A stretch of 64,000 nt of DNA from Nesterenkonia sedimenti. GTDB taxonomy: Bacteria; Actinomycetota; Actinomycetes; Actinomycetales; Micrococcaceae. A program made the position numbers and the translations under genes. The stretch is from positions 1 through 64,000 of the forward strand of contig NZ_JABAHY010000001.1 in NCBI RefSeq assembly GCF_012641515.1. The letters run 5' to 3'. The notes under the pieces are model-generated. The model had not been told where the DNA came from and made no database searches. It saw only the letters and a list, made by a program, of their open reading frames with translations. This document shows positions 46,209 to 55,184 of the stretch, one piece after another (within the stretch, counting starts at the first letter, position 1; the number at the start of each line of letters is the position of its first letter).

Positions 46209-48335
46209 TTAGAACAGTGCCGGCTGAGCCGGGGTGGCAAATGCCTCCAGAGTCGGTTGGTGGACAGCCTCGTTAGGGGCATCTGCCTGTTCGGGGGAGG
46301 TGCGTCCGCGCCAGGTGAAGTCCTCACGTTTGATGAACCCATGGCGTCGTCGAGCCTGGGCCGCCTGCTGTCCGAGCCATTTCTTGTACTCGGCAGAGGC
46401 ATAGGTGGTGAACTGGCCGTTCTTGCCGCGGTAAAGCCGACGATACTTCGGCACCAGTTTCGGGAACTCCGCCTGCAGCCATTGCATGAACCATTCCCGG
46501 GCACCGGGACGCAGATGCAGCGCGCCGGTGGAGACCCAGCTGGCCCCAGCTTCAGCGAGGGCACCGTGCAGGGAGTCCAGGTGTGTGGCGGAGTCGGTCA
46601 GCCACGGCAGGATCGGCATCGCCAGGACATTACACTCCAGCCCGGCATCGGTGATGGCCTTGATGAGGCTCAGCCTGGCCCGCGAATCAGGAGTTCCTGG
46701 TTCCACCATCTGCTGCAGCTCGGTGTCCATAATCGCCAGGGACACCGCCACTGAGACCGGGACTTTCTTCGCGGCCTCCTTCAGCAGGGGTAGGTCACGT
46801 TTCAGCAGGGGGCCCTTGGTCAGGATCGAAAACGGAGTCCCGGAGTCAGCCAGGGCCTGAATAATCCCCGGCATCAGGCGGTAGCGGCCTTCTGCTCGCT
46901 GATAGGGGTCGGTATTGGTCCCAAGGGCTACATGCTCGTGGCCCCAACTGGGTTTGGCCAGCTCCGCGCGGAGTACATCTGCGACATTGGTCTTGACCAC
47001 GATCTGTGAATCGAAGTCCTTCCCCGCGTCCAAGTCCAAATACTCATGCGTCTTCCTCGCAAAGCAGTTGTGACTGATAACGCCGTTAGCAATGAAATCG
47101 CCTGTTCCAGTGGTGATATCAACCAGACTCTGCTCCTGGCCGAGCGCCTCGACGCTTGACACTTTCAAGTTGCTGAAGGTCTTGACTGCACGACCAGCCA
47201 TCTTCAGTTTGCGTGATATGGCTGGATTGACGAGGTGAAAAAATCGTCGGTAACTGGTGGCCCCTCCAGTGACTCGGACCGAGGCAACGCCCTTGTCATT
47301 GGCAGGTTCGCGTATATGCGGAATATCGAGGCTCTTCAGAGCGGCCTCTGTGTGCTGCAGAATCTCCTCATCGGAATTGCTCACTCTCAAGGCGCTGCCG
47401 CTGAACGAGCCCTCCGCGTCAAAGATGCCAGCGAGGAAGCCGGCTTCCCATTCGTCGGCCACGGAAGTAGGCCATGAGATGAGTTGGAGTATGCGCGCGT
47501 AATTATCTCGCGTGGAGGTGACGATCATATTCATTGGCTTACGCGAGGCTCGGCCGGTGACGAACGGCTTAAGCGAAGTATGGACGTTCTCCTGTGTCAA
47601 ATACTCCTGTGTTCGCGTTAACGCATCTGAATCAGTGAGAGCCAGGCGAAAGATCGTCACACGATAGGGCTTACCGTTCGACTTCCGGTCGTATGTGCGA
47701 TCAATGAGCATCCCATCGCCGCGGATCATCCCCGTGAGATAACCGCGGCGATATTGGGCGCTGGGTGCTGGATATTGGTACTTTTCGGTGGCGCATCCCA
47801 AGCCGAAGCCCATGAGGGAATTGTTGGTTGTCAGGTATGGGCGTTGGCCTTCTCCTGGGGCCGGAGGGGCAACATGCTTCCATCCGCGTTCGGTCAGGAA
47901 TCGGTGATTACCGCTTGCGATCAGTTCAGTGCCATCCTCGAGTGTGACTCGGTAAGCAGGCTTACGAGTCCTCCAGACGACGTTGACTTCGGTTTCTGTG
48001 TAATAGCGATATCGGCCCGAAAGATGGGTGCCGATGATCTTGTCGCCCACCCGGATTTCATCCAGACGACGCTGTCGGCCGTCAGCCATCATGATCAACG
48101 TGTCCGGACTCAGGCAATAACGACACTGGTGGAGACAGCCGCGCATGGGGTTGATGGTCCACCGGAACGGCATATTGGACTGACTGGGCACCTTATTCAG
48201 CGCGGTCTTCGCTGCCACCTCATGGAAGGTCACACCATCAAACTCAGGGGTCTGCACCGAGCGCACCAGCCCAGCCATCGGCAGCAGCGCCGGGCCGGCG
48301 ACGTCGTCGTGAAGTTTCTGGGTCTCCCAGCGCAT
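46209..48335 (-). CDS. Rv2578c-family radical SAM protein, intein-containing precursor
   Basis: A 708-aa precursor. The extein is a radical SAM protein of the Rv2578c type: RWETQKLHDDVAG at the start, AGLVRSVQTPEFDGVTFHE, NPMRGCLHQCRYC with the [4Fe-4S] cysteines, then FARKTHEYLDLDAG, VALGTNTDPYQRAEG and TGALHLRPGAREWFMQWL. An intein splits the cluster motif directly before its third Cys. After splicing, the mature protein would be about 358 aa and regain CLHQCRYCFAR. The reaction catalysed is not known. Start 48335 (MRWETQ) is chosen from the family N-terminus. The frame is open 37 codons further into a LysR gene. Confidence 0.92.
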   Translation of the reverse strand: MRWETQKLHDDVAGPALLPMAGLVRSVQTPEFDGVTFHEVAAKTALNKVPSQSNMPFRWTINPMRGCLHQCRYCLSPDTLIMMADGRQRRLDEIRVGDKIIGTHLSGRYRYYTETEVNVVWRTRKPAYRVTLEDGTELIASGNHRFLTERGWKHVAPPAPGEGQRPYLTTNNSLMGFGLGCATEKYQYPAPSAQYRRGYLTGMIRGDGMLIDRTYDRKSNGKPYRVTIFRLALTDSDALTRTQEYLTQENVHTSLKPFVTGRASRKPMNMIVTSTRDNYARILQLISWPTSVADEWEAGFLAGIFDAEGSFSGSALRVSNSDEEILQHTEAALKSLDIPHIREPANDKGVASVRVTGGATSYRRFFHLVNPAISRKLKMAGRAVKTFSNLKVSSVEALGQEQSLVDITTGTGDFIANGVISHNCFARKTHEYLDLDAGKDFDSQIVVKTNVADVLRAELAKPSWGHEHVALGTNTDPYQRAEGRYRLMPGIIQALADSGTPFSILTKGPLLKRDLPLLKEAAKKVPVSVAVSLAIMDTELQQMVEPGTPDSRARLSLIKAITDAGLECNVLAMPILPWLTDSATHLDSLHGALAEAGASWVSTGALHLRPGAREWFMQWLQAEFPKLVPKYRRLYRGKNGQFTTYASAEYKKWLGQQAAQARRRHGFIKREDFTWRGRTSPEQADAPNEAVHQPTLEAFATPAQPALF
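47067..48116 (-). other. 350-aa LAGLIDADG intein in the radical SAM Fe-S motif
   Basis: The intein runs from Cys1 (CLSPDTLIMMADG, block A) to the terminal HN (GDFIANGVISHN, blocks F/G). The next extein residue is Cys+1. The Hint blocks include ELIASGNHRFLTERGWK (block B His). In the middle are two LAGLIDADG dodecapeptides, YLTGMIRGDGML and FLAGIFDAEGSF, with acidic residues intact, so the homing endonuclease may be active. All splice-junction residues are present (Cys1, His-Asn, Cys+1). Sampled G+C is slightly below that of the extein. Confidence 0.94.
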
Positions 48336-48366
48336 ACACCTATTCGAACACACATTCGAAAAGGCT

Positions 48367-49296
48367 TCAAGGATTGAGGAGGCCAGCCTCCTGAGCCAAA
48401 CGCTCCAGGGTCTCCATGGCAGTAGCCACCGGGGGAGTGCTGCCACTGTCCTTGCGGATATGGGCGACCACCCGGCGTTGAATCCTGGGATTCACCAGCG
48501 GGCGGACCGCCACCCCGGCAGGAGCATCCAGGGCAGCTAAGCGTGTCAGCACCGTAATGCCGGCCCCAGCCTCCACTAGGCCAAGAGCCGCATAGTGATC
48601 ATCCAACTTAGCCATCACCCGAGGAGTGAATCCGGCAGCCCGGCAGGCGCTGCGAATAATCCGCGTTACCGGGGAGTCGTAGATGTCCTGATCGATCCAG
48701 GGCAGATCACGCAGATCATGCACTGAGGTCGCCTCAGCCTCGGCCAATGGGTGCCCTGCAGGCAGCACCACCTCGAAATCCTCAATCCCCAGCGGGTGGC
48801 GGAGATAGCCGGGGAAATGCTGCTCCGGCTCCTCGAGGCTCTCCTGCTGGACGTCAATGTCCACCGGTCGCGATGCCGCAGGTGCCTCCGATTCGTTCAG
48901 ACTGATCTCAAAGGTCAACCCGGGGTCCTGCGCGCGCACGGCGGTGACCACATCCGGCAACCAGTGCTTAGCGGCCGAGGAGAACGTGCTGATGGTCAGC
49001 TGACGGTCCCGACCCTCGCGGAGGTCGGTCACCACCCGATCCAGACGGTCCAACCCGGCCAGGGCCTCCCCGGCCTGCTCAGAGAGGTGGACCGCAGCAG
49101 GGGTCGGGGCTAAGCCGCGGCCACTGCGGGTAAAGAGTTCCAATCCAGTTTCCCGGGCCAGTTCGGCCATATGCTGACTGACTGTCGCCGGTGAATAATG
49201 CAGATTCCGCGCTGCCCCATGGATGGACCCAGCAGTCAGAACAGCACGCAGAACGCGCAGCCGATGTGGGTTGATCACTACGGGTCTCACAATCAT
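48367..49296 (-). CDS. LysR-family transcriptional regulator
   Basis: A 309-aa LysR regulator. The winged-helix N-terminus is RLRVLRAVLTAGSIHGAARN, with recognition helix SPATVSQHMAELARETG. A periplasmic-binding-like effector domain starts near residue 95 (QLTISTFSSAAKHWLP). It is divergent from a LysE-family exporter with 71 bp between them, so it probably regulates that gene, as ArgP/LysG regulate LysE. The ligand may be an amino acid. It lies 31 bp upstream of the radical SAM gene on the same strand. Confidence 0.9.
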   Translation of the reverse strand: MIVRPVVINPHRLRVLRAVLTAGSIHGAARNLHYSPATVSQHMAELARETGLELFTRSGRGLAPTPAAVHLSEQAGEALAGLDRLDRVVTDLREGRDRQLTISTFSSAAKHWLPDVVTAVRAQDPGLTFEISLNESEAPAASRPVDIDVQQESLEEPEQHFPGYLRHPLGIEDFEVVLPAGHPLAEAEATSVHDLRDLPWIDQDIYDSPVTRIIRSACRAAGFTPRVMAKLDDHYAALGLVEAGAGITVLTRLAALDAPAGVAVRPLVNPRIQRRVVAHIRKDSGSTPPVATAMETLERLAQEAGLLNP

Positions 49297-49367
49297 TCGG
49301 GAATACCTGACGATTGTTCGATTCTATGTGCTTGTGCCAAGTTGTCTTCGGGCACCAAGATATTCGG

Positions 49368-50075
49368 GTGACTCTTGCGACCTATTTCGGCCTGCTCGCC
49401 GTAGCAGCTGTCCTGGCCGTGACACCCGGGCCCGACACTATGCTCTCGCTGCGTTATGCCCTGAGGTCCCGCCGGGCCGGCCTCGGTGCAGCCACCGGAT
49501 CCTCAGCCGCAGCCTTCATCTGGGCCGCATTGGCCGCAGTAGGGCTGGCCGCACTCTTCGAAGCATCACCACTGGCCTATGAGCTGCTCAGCGTCGTCGG
49601 GGGTCTCTATCTGCTCTTCCTGGGGACGCGAGCCGTCCTCAGCGCCCGCACCCGCATCGCCACTATGGCAACTGTCGCCACAGAGCCGGTCTCCGGGGCT
49701 GCCGGATCGCAGCCGCCGTCGTCCCCGGTGGCGACCCTGACGGTACCCAAGGCGAGGGTGGGTTTTCTGGCGGGTATGGCCACCTGCATGACAAACCCCA
49801 AGGTGGGGCTGTTCTTCCTCGCGCTGTTCCCGCAGTTCACCCCCACAGATGCCTCACTGATCTTCACCATCGGGGTGCTGGGTGGAACCGTGGCCGCCAC
49901 GATGTATCTGTACCTGATTGCGGTAGTGCTGCTGGTCGATGCCGCCAACCGGTGGCTCTCCAGCCCCAAGGCCACCTCCTGGATCGAAGGAATCAGCGGC
50001 GCAACCCTGATCGGACTGGGAATCTTCATGCTCGGCAGCGGAGGCCTCGGCCTGCTGACCCTCTGGGGCGGATAA
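49368..50075 (+). CDS. LysE-family amino acid exporter
   Basis: A 235-aa membrane protein with about six transmembrane segments of the LysE/RhtB family. The signature AVLAVTPGPDTMLSLRYALRS lies near residue 12, GLYLLFLGTRAVL near 80, and FLAGMATCMTNPKVGLFFLALFP-type sequence near 125-147. A Ser/Thr/Pro-rich loop of about 35 residues sits between segments 3 and 4. GTG 49368 gives the family N-terminus. ATG 49326 in the same frame is an alternative. Confidence 0.88.
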   Translation: MTLATYFGLLAVAAVLAVTPGPDTMLSLRYALRSRRAGLGAATGSSAAAFIWAALAAVGLAALFEASPLAYELLSVVGGLYLLFLGTRAVLSARTRIATMATVATEPVSGAAGSQPPSSPVATLTVPKARVGFLAGMATCMTNPKVGLFFLALFPQFTPTDASLIFTIGVLGGTVAATMYLYLIAVVLLVDAANRWLSSPKATSWIEGISGATLIGLGIFMLGSGGLGLLTLWGG

Positions 50076-50090
50076 GACTACTCTGGTGCC

Positions 50091-50939
50091 ATGCCGGAGC
50101 TTCCAGAAGTGCATGCGCTCGCGGGGGATCTCGAATCCCGACTGCGGGGACTCAGCGTGCAGCGGCTGGATGTGCTGGCATTCCATGCCCTGAAGACCTT
50201 TGATCCACCACCCACAGCCCTGACTGGACAGACCGTTGAGCAGGTGGGCAGGCACGGCAAATTCCTCGACCTGCAGATCGGCAATCTGCACCTGATCATC
50301 CACCTGGCCCTGGCCGGATGGATCCGTTGGCGCGATCAGGCACCGACCTCCATGCCCTCACGCAAGAGCCCGATTGCCGCACGACTGGTCACCGAGAACG
50401 GATCAGGAATCGACATCACCGAGGCAGGCACCCGCAAAGGCCTTGCCCTCCACATCGTCACCGAGCCCTCTGAAGTTCCCGGTATCGCAGATCTGGGTCC
50501 CGATGCCCTAGATGTCACCGAAGCTCAGTTCAGCCAGATCCTTCAGGCCGCGGGGCGCTCGCCGATCAAGAAAGTGCTGCGAAAACAATCGGTCATCGCT
50601 GGGATCGGCAATGCCTACTCCGATGAGATCCTCCACCGCGCCAAGATGTCACCCTTCCAGCCGGCGGCCATGAAGCCCGACGACGCCGCCGCGCTCTACA
50701 CCGCGATGCGCCAGAGTCTCCAGGAGGCGCTGACCAGGGCTGAAGGCCAGGCCGCCAGCGAGCTGAAGAAGGAGAAGAAGTCCGGACTTCGCGTCCACGG
50801 TCGGTTCGGTGAGCCCTGTCCCGAATGCGGTGACACCATCAAACAGGTCGTCTACAGCGACTCCAGCTTCCAATACTGCCCAGGGTGTCAGAACAACGGG
50901 AAGGCATTCTCTGACCGCGGGATTGACCGTCTGCTATAG
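50091..50939 (+). CDS. Fpg/Nei-family DNA glycosylase
   Basis: A 282-aa bifunctional glycosylase/AP lyase. The N-terminal PELPEV supplies the catalytic Pro and Glu. The H2TH domain includes SPIKKVLRKQSVIAGIGNAYSDEILH near residues 157-185. The C-terminal zinc finger is CPECG...YCPGCQ (C-x2-C-x16-C-x2-C). It removes oxidised bases. The Lys-rich region before the finger (ELKKEKKSGLRVHGR) differs from housekeeping MutM, so a Nei-type or MutM2-type substrate range is possible. It starts 15 nt after the LysE gene. Confidence 0.9.
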   Translation: MPELPEVHALAGDLESRLRGLSVQRLDVLAFHALKTFDPPPTALTGQTVEQVGRHGKFLDLQIGNLHLIIHLALAGWIRWRDQAPTSMPSRKSPIAARLVTENGSGIDITEAGTRKGLALHIVTEPSEVPGIADLGPDALDVTEAQFSQILQAAGRSPIKKVLRKQSVIAGIGNAYSDEILHRAKMSPFQPAAMKPDDAAALYTAMRQSLQEALTRAEGQAASELKKEKKSGLRVHGRFGEPCPECGDTIKQVVYSDSSFQYCPGCQNNGKAFSDRGIDRLL

Positions 50940-50950
50940 ACTGCCTGGCC

Positions 50951-51670
50951 GTGGCGAAAATTCTGATCATCCAGCACCAGGAATCCGTGCCCGCAGCCAA
51001 GTTCGGAGACTGGCTGACTGCCGCCGGAGCAGAGATTGATGTTCTGCGACCCGATCTGGGGCAGACGGTCCCTGAGGAGCTGACCGGATACGACGGCTTA
51101 GTCGTACTGGGCGGTACCGCAGCACCCAACGACGACGCCGACTGGGAGTGGCTGCCAGCAGTCCGGGCTCTCCAGCGGCGCAGCACTGAACAGCATCAGC
51201 CCAACTTCAACATCTGTCTTGGTGCGCAGCTGAATGCAGTCGCCCATGGCACCGAAGTCTTCCGCCGCGGCCGACCCCAGGTGGGGGTCATGGAGCTGCA
51301 GGTTCGGCCCGAGGCAGGGCAGGACCCAGTCTTCGCCGCCATGCCGGAACACCCCAAAGCCGTGCTGTGGCACCAGGAACAGATCGCCAATATTCCCGAA
51401 GGCGCGGTCTATCTGCTCGAAGGCACCGATGCGCCCGTGCAGGCCTACCGGGTAGGGGAGGCCTCCTGGTCAGTGCAGTTCCATCCGGAACCAGACGCTA
51501 AGCTGCTGCAGCGCTGGGCCGATAACTCCGAGGAGTTCCTGGGCCGGGCCGGTCGCAGCGCGGAAGAGGTCATCGAGGAGTTCCGCGCCCAGGAGGCTGA
51601 GATCGAGGATTCCTTCCGCCCAGTAGCCGAAGCCTTCCTACACTTCATCCAACAGCGCAAGGCAGGCTGA
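50951..51670 (+). CDS. type 1 glutamine amidotransferase
   Basis: A 239-aa stand-alone class I glutamine amidotransferase of the GuaA-related kind (YLR126C/Rv-type). The nucleophile Cys lies in FNICLGAQLNAVA near residue 90. The His and Glu lie in SVQFHPEPDAKLL near residue 178. The opening KILIIQHQESVPAAKFGDWL is typical of this group. The acceptor substrate is unknown. The GTG start lies 11 nt after the glycosylase gene. Confidence 0.85.
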   Translation: MAKILIIQHQESVPAAKFGDWLTAAGAEIDVLRPDLGQTVPEELTGYDGLVVLGGTAAPNDDADWEWLPAVRALQRRSTEQHQPNFNICLGAQLNAVAHGTEVFRRGRPQVGVMELQVRPEAGQDPVFAAMPEHPKAVLWHQEQIANIPEGAVYLLEGTDAPVQAYRVGEASWSVQFHPEPDAKLLQRWADNSEEFLGRAGRSAEEVIEEFRAQEAEIEDSFRPVAEAFLHFIQQRKAG

Positions 51671-51680
51671 ACTCTCTCGA

Positions 51681-51911
51681 TCAGCCGATAAGCTCCCGCC
51701 AGATCTTATGGGCGGTCTCCTCGTGGGCGCCGATCAGAGGCTTATAGGTCTCAGTGCCGGTGAAGGTGCCGAACCAGCGTGCGAGGCGCTCAGGGGTGGT
51801 CATCGCATCCCAGAGATCCGATGGCGTCGTCGAATACAGGCGCTCAAAGATCAGTGTGGGGTCATCCTTGGTTCCCTGAAACTGACGGGTGAATTCCGCA
51901 ACGAGATTCAT
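51681..51911 (-). pseudogene. AHSA1/SRPBCC protein with internal deletion
   Basis: A 76-aa frame whose first 50 residues match the start of an SRPBCC/AHSA1 domain (FERLYSTTPSDLWDAMTTPERLARWFG) and whose last 15 look like the C-terminal helix of the same kind of protein (HEETAHKIWRELIG). About 80-100 central residues are missing. It is divergent from an intact ArsR-SRPBCC pair and may be a decayed paralogue. Confidence 0.6.
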
Positions 51912-51995
51912 ATCTGAGCACTCCGTTCCTGTGGTGACTTCATCCTTCCGTGTATAACTATTGCATTATATAACCAGAGGTGCAATAGTGGATCT

Positions 51996-52394
51996 ATGCA
52001 CGCATTGGATGTATTGGGCGAGCCGGCCAGGCGCCGCGTTGTCGAGGTTCTGGCTGAAGGTTCCCGCCCCGCAGGAGAGATCGCAGAAGTTCTGCATGTG
52101 GAATTCGGCATGTCCCAACCGGCGGCCTCCCGGCACCTGCGCGTACTCAAAGACGCCGGCGTGGTGGAAAGCAGGATCGACGCCCAACGCCGTATGTACT
52201 CCCTCAAGCCTGAAGCAGTAGAGGACGTCGCCGCCTGGACCCAGCGCATCACCGCGTTCTGGAATCAGCGCCTCGACGCCTTGGAAACCGAAATCGCCCG
52301 CGGAAAGGCCGCGCGGCGCAAAGCCGAAGCCCACACCGAGGGCAACCCCGGTGCCGGCCGGCCACACTCACCACCGCGGAAGGAAGCATCGTGA
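51996..52394 (+). CDS. ArsR-family transcriptional regulator
   Basis: A 132-aa winged-helix regulator: DVLGEPARRRVVEVLAEG, then the recognition helix MSQPAASRHLRVLKDAG. No metal-binding Cys cluster is visible, so it belongs to the SdpR/ArsR type that partners SRPBCC genes. The basic tail overlaps the next gene by 4 nt (GTGA), which is the usual arrangement of ArsR-SRPBCC pairs. It lies 85 bp from the divergent decayed SRPBCC gene. Confidence 0.9.
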   Translation: MHALDVLGEPARRRVVEVLAEGSRPAGEIAEVLHVEFGMSQPAASRHLRVLKDAGVVESRIDAQRRMYSLKPEAVEDVAAWTQRITAFWNQRLDALETEIARGKAARRKAEAHTEGNPGAGRPHSPPRKEAS

Positions 52395-52897
52395 ATACTG
52401 CGAAGTTAGAAACCCCCGGCCTGGGTGCTATGACCCGGGACGGCGAGCGCGGCAGTGTCCGGTTTGAACGCCGGCTCTCCACCAGCGTGGAAGACGCCTG
52501 GGCAGCGGTCAGCGACCCCGAACGCATCGCCCGCTGGTTTGCCCCGGTGACTGTAGAAGGCAAGGAGTGGATCACCTACTGGGACGACGGTCGCGAATAC
52601 GCCAAGGGGCAGATCCAACGCTGCGAACCCCAGCGGCTTATTGAAGTCAGCTGGAAGGCCACCGATGACTCTATGGCGCTGGCCGACACCGTGCTGCGCG
52701 TATCACTGGAGAAGGACGACGACGCCGTGGTGCTTCGCCTGGAGCATGAGCAGCTGATGGCCAAGGACCTGGTGCTCTACGGTCCGGGGTGGCATACCTA
52801 CCTGGACCGGCTGCCCGATGGGGACTCCAGTTTCGACTGGGGCGAGCGCTTCAGCAGCCTGCAGCCGATCTACCAGGAGCTCTTCGACACTCTGTGA
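52391..52897 (+). CDS. SRPBCC (AHSA1-like) domain protein
   Basis: A 168-aa START/Bet v1-fold protein: RFERRLSTSVEDAWAAVSDPERIARWFAPV near residues 25-54, then ISVSWKATD-like strands and the C-terminal helix GPGWHTYLDRL. These proteins bind hydrophobic ligands in a cavity, and the ligand here is unknown. The GTG start overlaps the ArsR stop, so the two are co-translated. Confidence 0.88.
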   Translation: MNTAKLETPGLGAMTRDGERGSVRFERRLSTSVEDAWAAVSDPERIARWFAPVTVEGKEWITYWDDGREYAKGQIQRCEPQRLIEVSWKATDDSMALADTVLRVSLEKDDDAVVLRLEHEQLMAKDLVLYGPGWHTYLDRLPDGDSSFDWGERFSSLQPIYQELFDTL

Positions 52898-52914
52898 GCA
52901 TGCCATGCTTGACT

Positions 52915-52929
52915 CTGACACAGTGTCAG
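52915..52929. promoter_or_regulatory. MerR-type operator/promoter
   Basis: CTGACAC-A-GTGTCAG is a perfect 15-bp dyad. It overlaps a TTGACT -35 box at 52909-52914. This is the place where a MerR regulator binds its own promoter. Confidence 0.8.
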
Positions 52930-52945
52930 ACGGTGAGGTGAGGGT

Positions 52946-53758
52946 GTGCATTCAATAGGAGCCTTCGCGCAGATTGGTCAGGTCACCCACCGCATGCTGC
53001 GGCATTGGGATCAGGCCGGCCTCCTGGTGCCAGCACACACCGACCCCTTCACCGGTTACCGCTCCTACGATTCTGAGCAGCTTGAACGGCTGCACCGGAT
53101 CGTAGCGCTGCGGCAACTGGGCTTCGGCATCGAGGAAATCGCCTCAATGCTGGCCGATGGTCTCGACGCCGAGCAGCTGGCCGTAATGCTGCAACGGCGC
53201 CGTGCCGAGGTGGAAGAGGAACATAGGACGGCCGCCGCCAGGCTGGCCGATGTTGAGCGCAGGCTCCACCTCATCGAAAGGCAGAGACCTATGTCCAATA
53301 TCGAAGTGATCAAGAAGCCGCTTCCCTCCGTCCAGCTCGCCGCCCGGCAGATCAGCGCCAGTGAACAGCCGGAACTGATCAATCTGGTCGGCCCGGCTTT
53401 CGACGCTGTGGCTGAGATCATCGGCAAGGTCGGCGGGGCCTTGGAGACTCCCATTGCGGTCTACTCCGCAGGTGAAGACGGGATTGAGGCCATCATCGGC
53501 TATGCCTACAGCGGCCAGGCGGAGGAAGGCTTCGAGATGATCACGCTGCCGGCCCAGGATGAGGCCTTTGTGGGAGTTCATCTGGGGGAGATCCAGGGTA
53601 TTGGCAATAGTTGGCAGGCTCTGCATGAAGAGATTATTGCCCGTGGCTATGAGCCCTCCGGGCCCTGCCGGGAGTTCTATCTGCGCGCCCCCGAATCGGT
53701 GCAGAGCCAGGATTTTGTGGTCGAGCTGCAGCAACCGGTCCGGGTCGCCAAAGCTTGA
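52946..53758 (+). CDS. MerR-family regulator with GyrI-like ligand domain
   Basis: A 270-aa regulator. Residues 1-75 are a MerR winged helix (MLRHWDQAGLLVP, GYRSYDSEQLERL). A coiled-coil dimer helix follows (residues 78-115). A GyrI/BmrR-type effector domain begins near 125 and contains the acidic pocket segment EGFEMITLPAQDEAFVGVH. This layout is that of BltR/BmrR-type multidrug sensors. No transporter is adjacent. GTG start with GGTGAGGTGAGG upstream. Confidence 0.9.
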   Translation: MHSIGAFAQIGQVTHRMLRHWDQAGLLVPAHTDPFTGYRSYDSEQLERLHRIVALRQLGFGIEEIASMLADGLDAEQLAVMLQRRRAEVEEEHRTAAARLADVERRLHLIERQRPMSNIEVIKKPLPSVQLAARQISASEQPELINLVGPAFDAVAEIIGKVGGALETPIAVYSAGEDGIEAIIGYAYSGQAEEGFEMITLPAQDEAFVGVHLGEIQGIGNSWQALHEEIIARGYEPSGPCREFYLRAPESVQSQDFVVELQQPVRVAKA

Positions 53759-53954
53759 CCGGCGTTTATGGCCGGAACTTCTGAAACCGCCGAGATGGTC
53801 ACCACTTCACACCTGCCCTAGCCTGAACCATGACACGTCAATTGCTCCGCAACGAGTCCACTCCCCAAAGGCACCGTGGTAAAAAGTCCACGAACGGGGT
53901 TGTTCAGGGTAGTGGCCTACGTCATAGTCGTTAATCCTTGAGCCTGTTTCTCTG

Positions 53955-55184
53955 TCACTCACCTACAGCGAGGAACAGTCTGTCCTCAATCTCCAGGGCA
54001 CCGACCCCGGTGCCGGTGATATGCGTCGGAACAGCGAGCGGACCCTCACCGCCGGGCTCGTAGGCATGGGCCTGATCCCCGGTGACCACATTGTAGATAT
54101 GCAGCTGGTCGGCGCCGCGCAGATACGCCAGGACGCCTCCGACGATCTCAACGCTCATATCCTCGTCCAGCTCGGCGCTGAAGAGCTGTACGCCATCGGG
54201 GTCGATTCCGGTCAGGTCATCGCCGAGGGTCAGCCAGGTGCCGCTGGAGGGGTCCTGTCCTGCCTCACGCAGGCTCTCGCCCAGCATCTGTCCGCTCTGC
54301 AGGTCGACCAGTGCTCGGTCATCGGCGGAGGGGCCGATCAGCATTGCGGTCACCTGCCCGGAGTTCTGTCCGGCAGTGGCCCGCAGCGGCTCGTCCTGCC
54401 AGCCGAGGTCGGTGAGCGCAACCGCCCATTCAGGGTCTGCCGCACCTGCGGAGTATCCGCGCAGTTCGTCCTCCTCAGCCACCAGGACGGTGCCGTGGTG
54501 TTCGCCGAGAACCCGGAGTTCTTCGTCGTCGCGCTCATCGAAGACGACCTCCCCGGTGGCCGGATCCAGCACCACGGCAGGGCCGAGCTCGCCGAAGCTC
54601 TCCTCAGGGGGTGCGGCGAAGAGCATTCCCGGGCCCTGATGGGGGCCCGGCACCTCTACCGGGCCCCAGACCTCTTCCCCGGTGTGCAGGTCATAGGCGG
54701 TGACCGTCGGTGCGCCCAAAGGACTGCCTTCGGCGTTCTCATCGATATCGGAGAGGATCGCCAGAGTCTGGTCTTCATCGGTGGTGAGGGTGAACCCCGT
54801 GCAGCTGAGCGGACGCTCTGCCTCCCAGAGCGCGACCCCCTCGGAGTCGACAGCGGTGAAGGTCAGCTTCCCGCCGGTGTCTCCGGGGGCGAGGAACACT
54901 CCATCGGCCTCCTGCGGCGGGGTGCCCCAGTCGGTCTCGAGCAGAGCCCGGCCGGTGAACTGTGTGGGCAGCTGGGCATCGCCGGCATCGGTCTCGGGGA
55001 GCGGCTCATCCAGCACTTGGGGCTGCGGGTCATACTCGACTGCTGCAGCCTGCTCCGAAGGTGCGGACTCGCCGGGCCCAGAATCCTGCGGTGATGAGCA
55101 TGCCGCCAGAAGTCCGCCTGCCAGCAGCGCTGCCGCAGCTCGACGACGACGGCGGATCTGCTGCTGCGGCGCTGTCTCCGCCAT
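53955..55184 (-). CDS. lipoprotein, PQQ-like beta-propeller
   Basis: A 409-aa predicted lipoprotein with a twin-Arg-rich signal (RRRRR) and lipobox LLAAC (Cys29). The mature part shows repeated short beta-propeller blades of the PQQ/WD-like type: DLHTGEEVWGPVEV, LDPATGEVVFDE, DLQSGQMLGES, YNVVTGDQAHAYEPG. It is very acidic. It is last in a DsbA-CcdA-lipoprotein operon (stop/start overlap of 1 nt with ccdA), so it may aid extracytoplasmic redox folding. The precise role is unknown. Confidence 0.8.
   Translation of the reverse strand: MAETAPQQQIRRRRRAAAALLAGGLLAACSSPQDSGPGESAPSEQAAAVEYDPQPQVLDEPLPETDAGDAQLPTQFTGRALLETDWGTPPQEADGVFLAPGDTGGKLTFTAVDSEGVALWEAERPLSCTGFTLTTDEDQTLAILSDIDENAEGSPLGAPTVTAYDLHTGEEVWGPVEVPGPHQGPGMLFAAPPEESFGELGPAVVLDPATGEVVFDERDDEELRVLGEHHGTVLVAEEDELRGYSAGAADPEWAVALTDLGWQDEPLRATAGQNSGQVTAMLIGPSADDRALVDLQSGQMLGESLREAGQDPSSGTWLTLGDDLTGIDPDGVQLFSAELDEDMSVEIVGGVLAYLRGADQLHIYNVVTGDQAHAYEPGGEGPLAVPTHITGTGVGALEIEDRLFLAVGE

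Noticed and set aside
53759-53954. Regulatory RNA in the MerR-lipoprotein gap
   Set aside because: Only a short CCGGC/GGCCGG hairpin is seen, with no T tract or recognised RNA family features.
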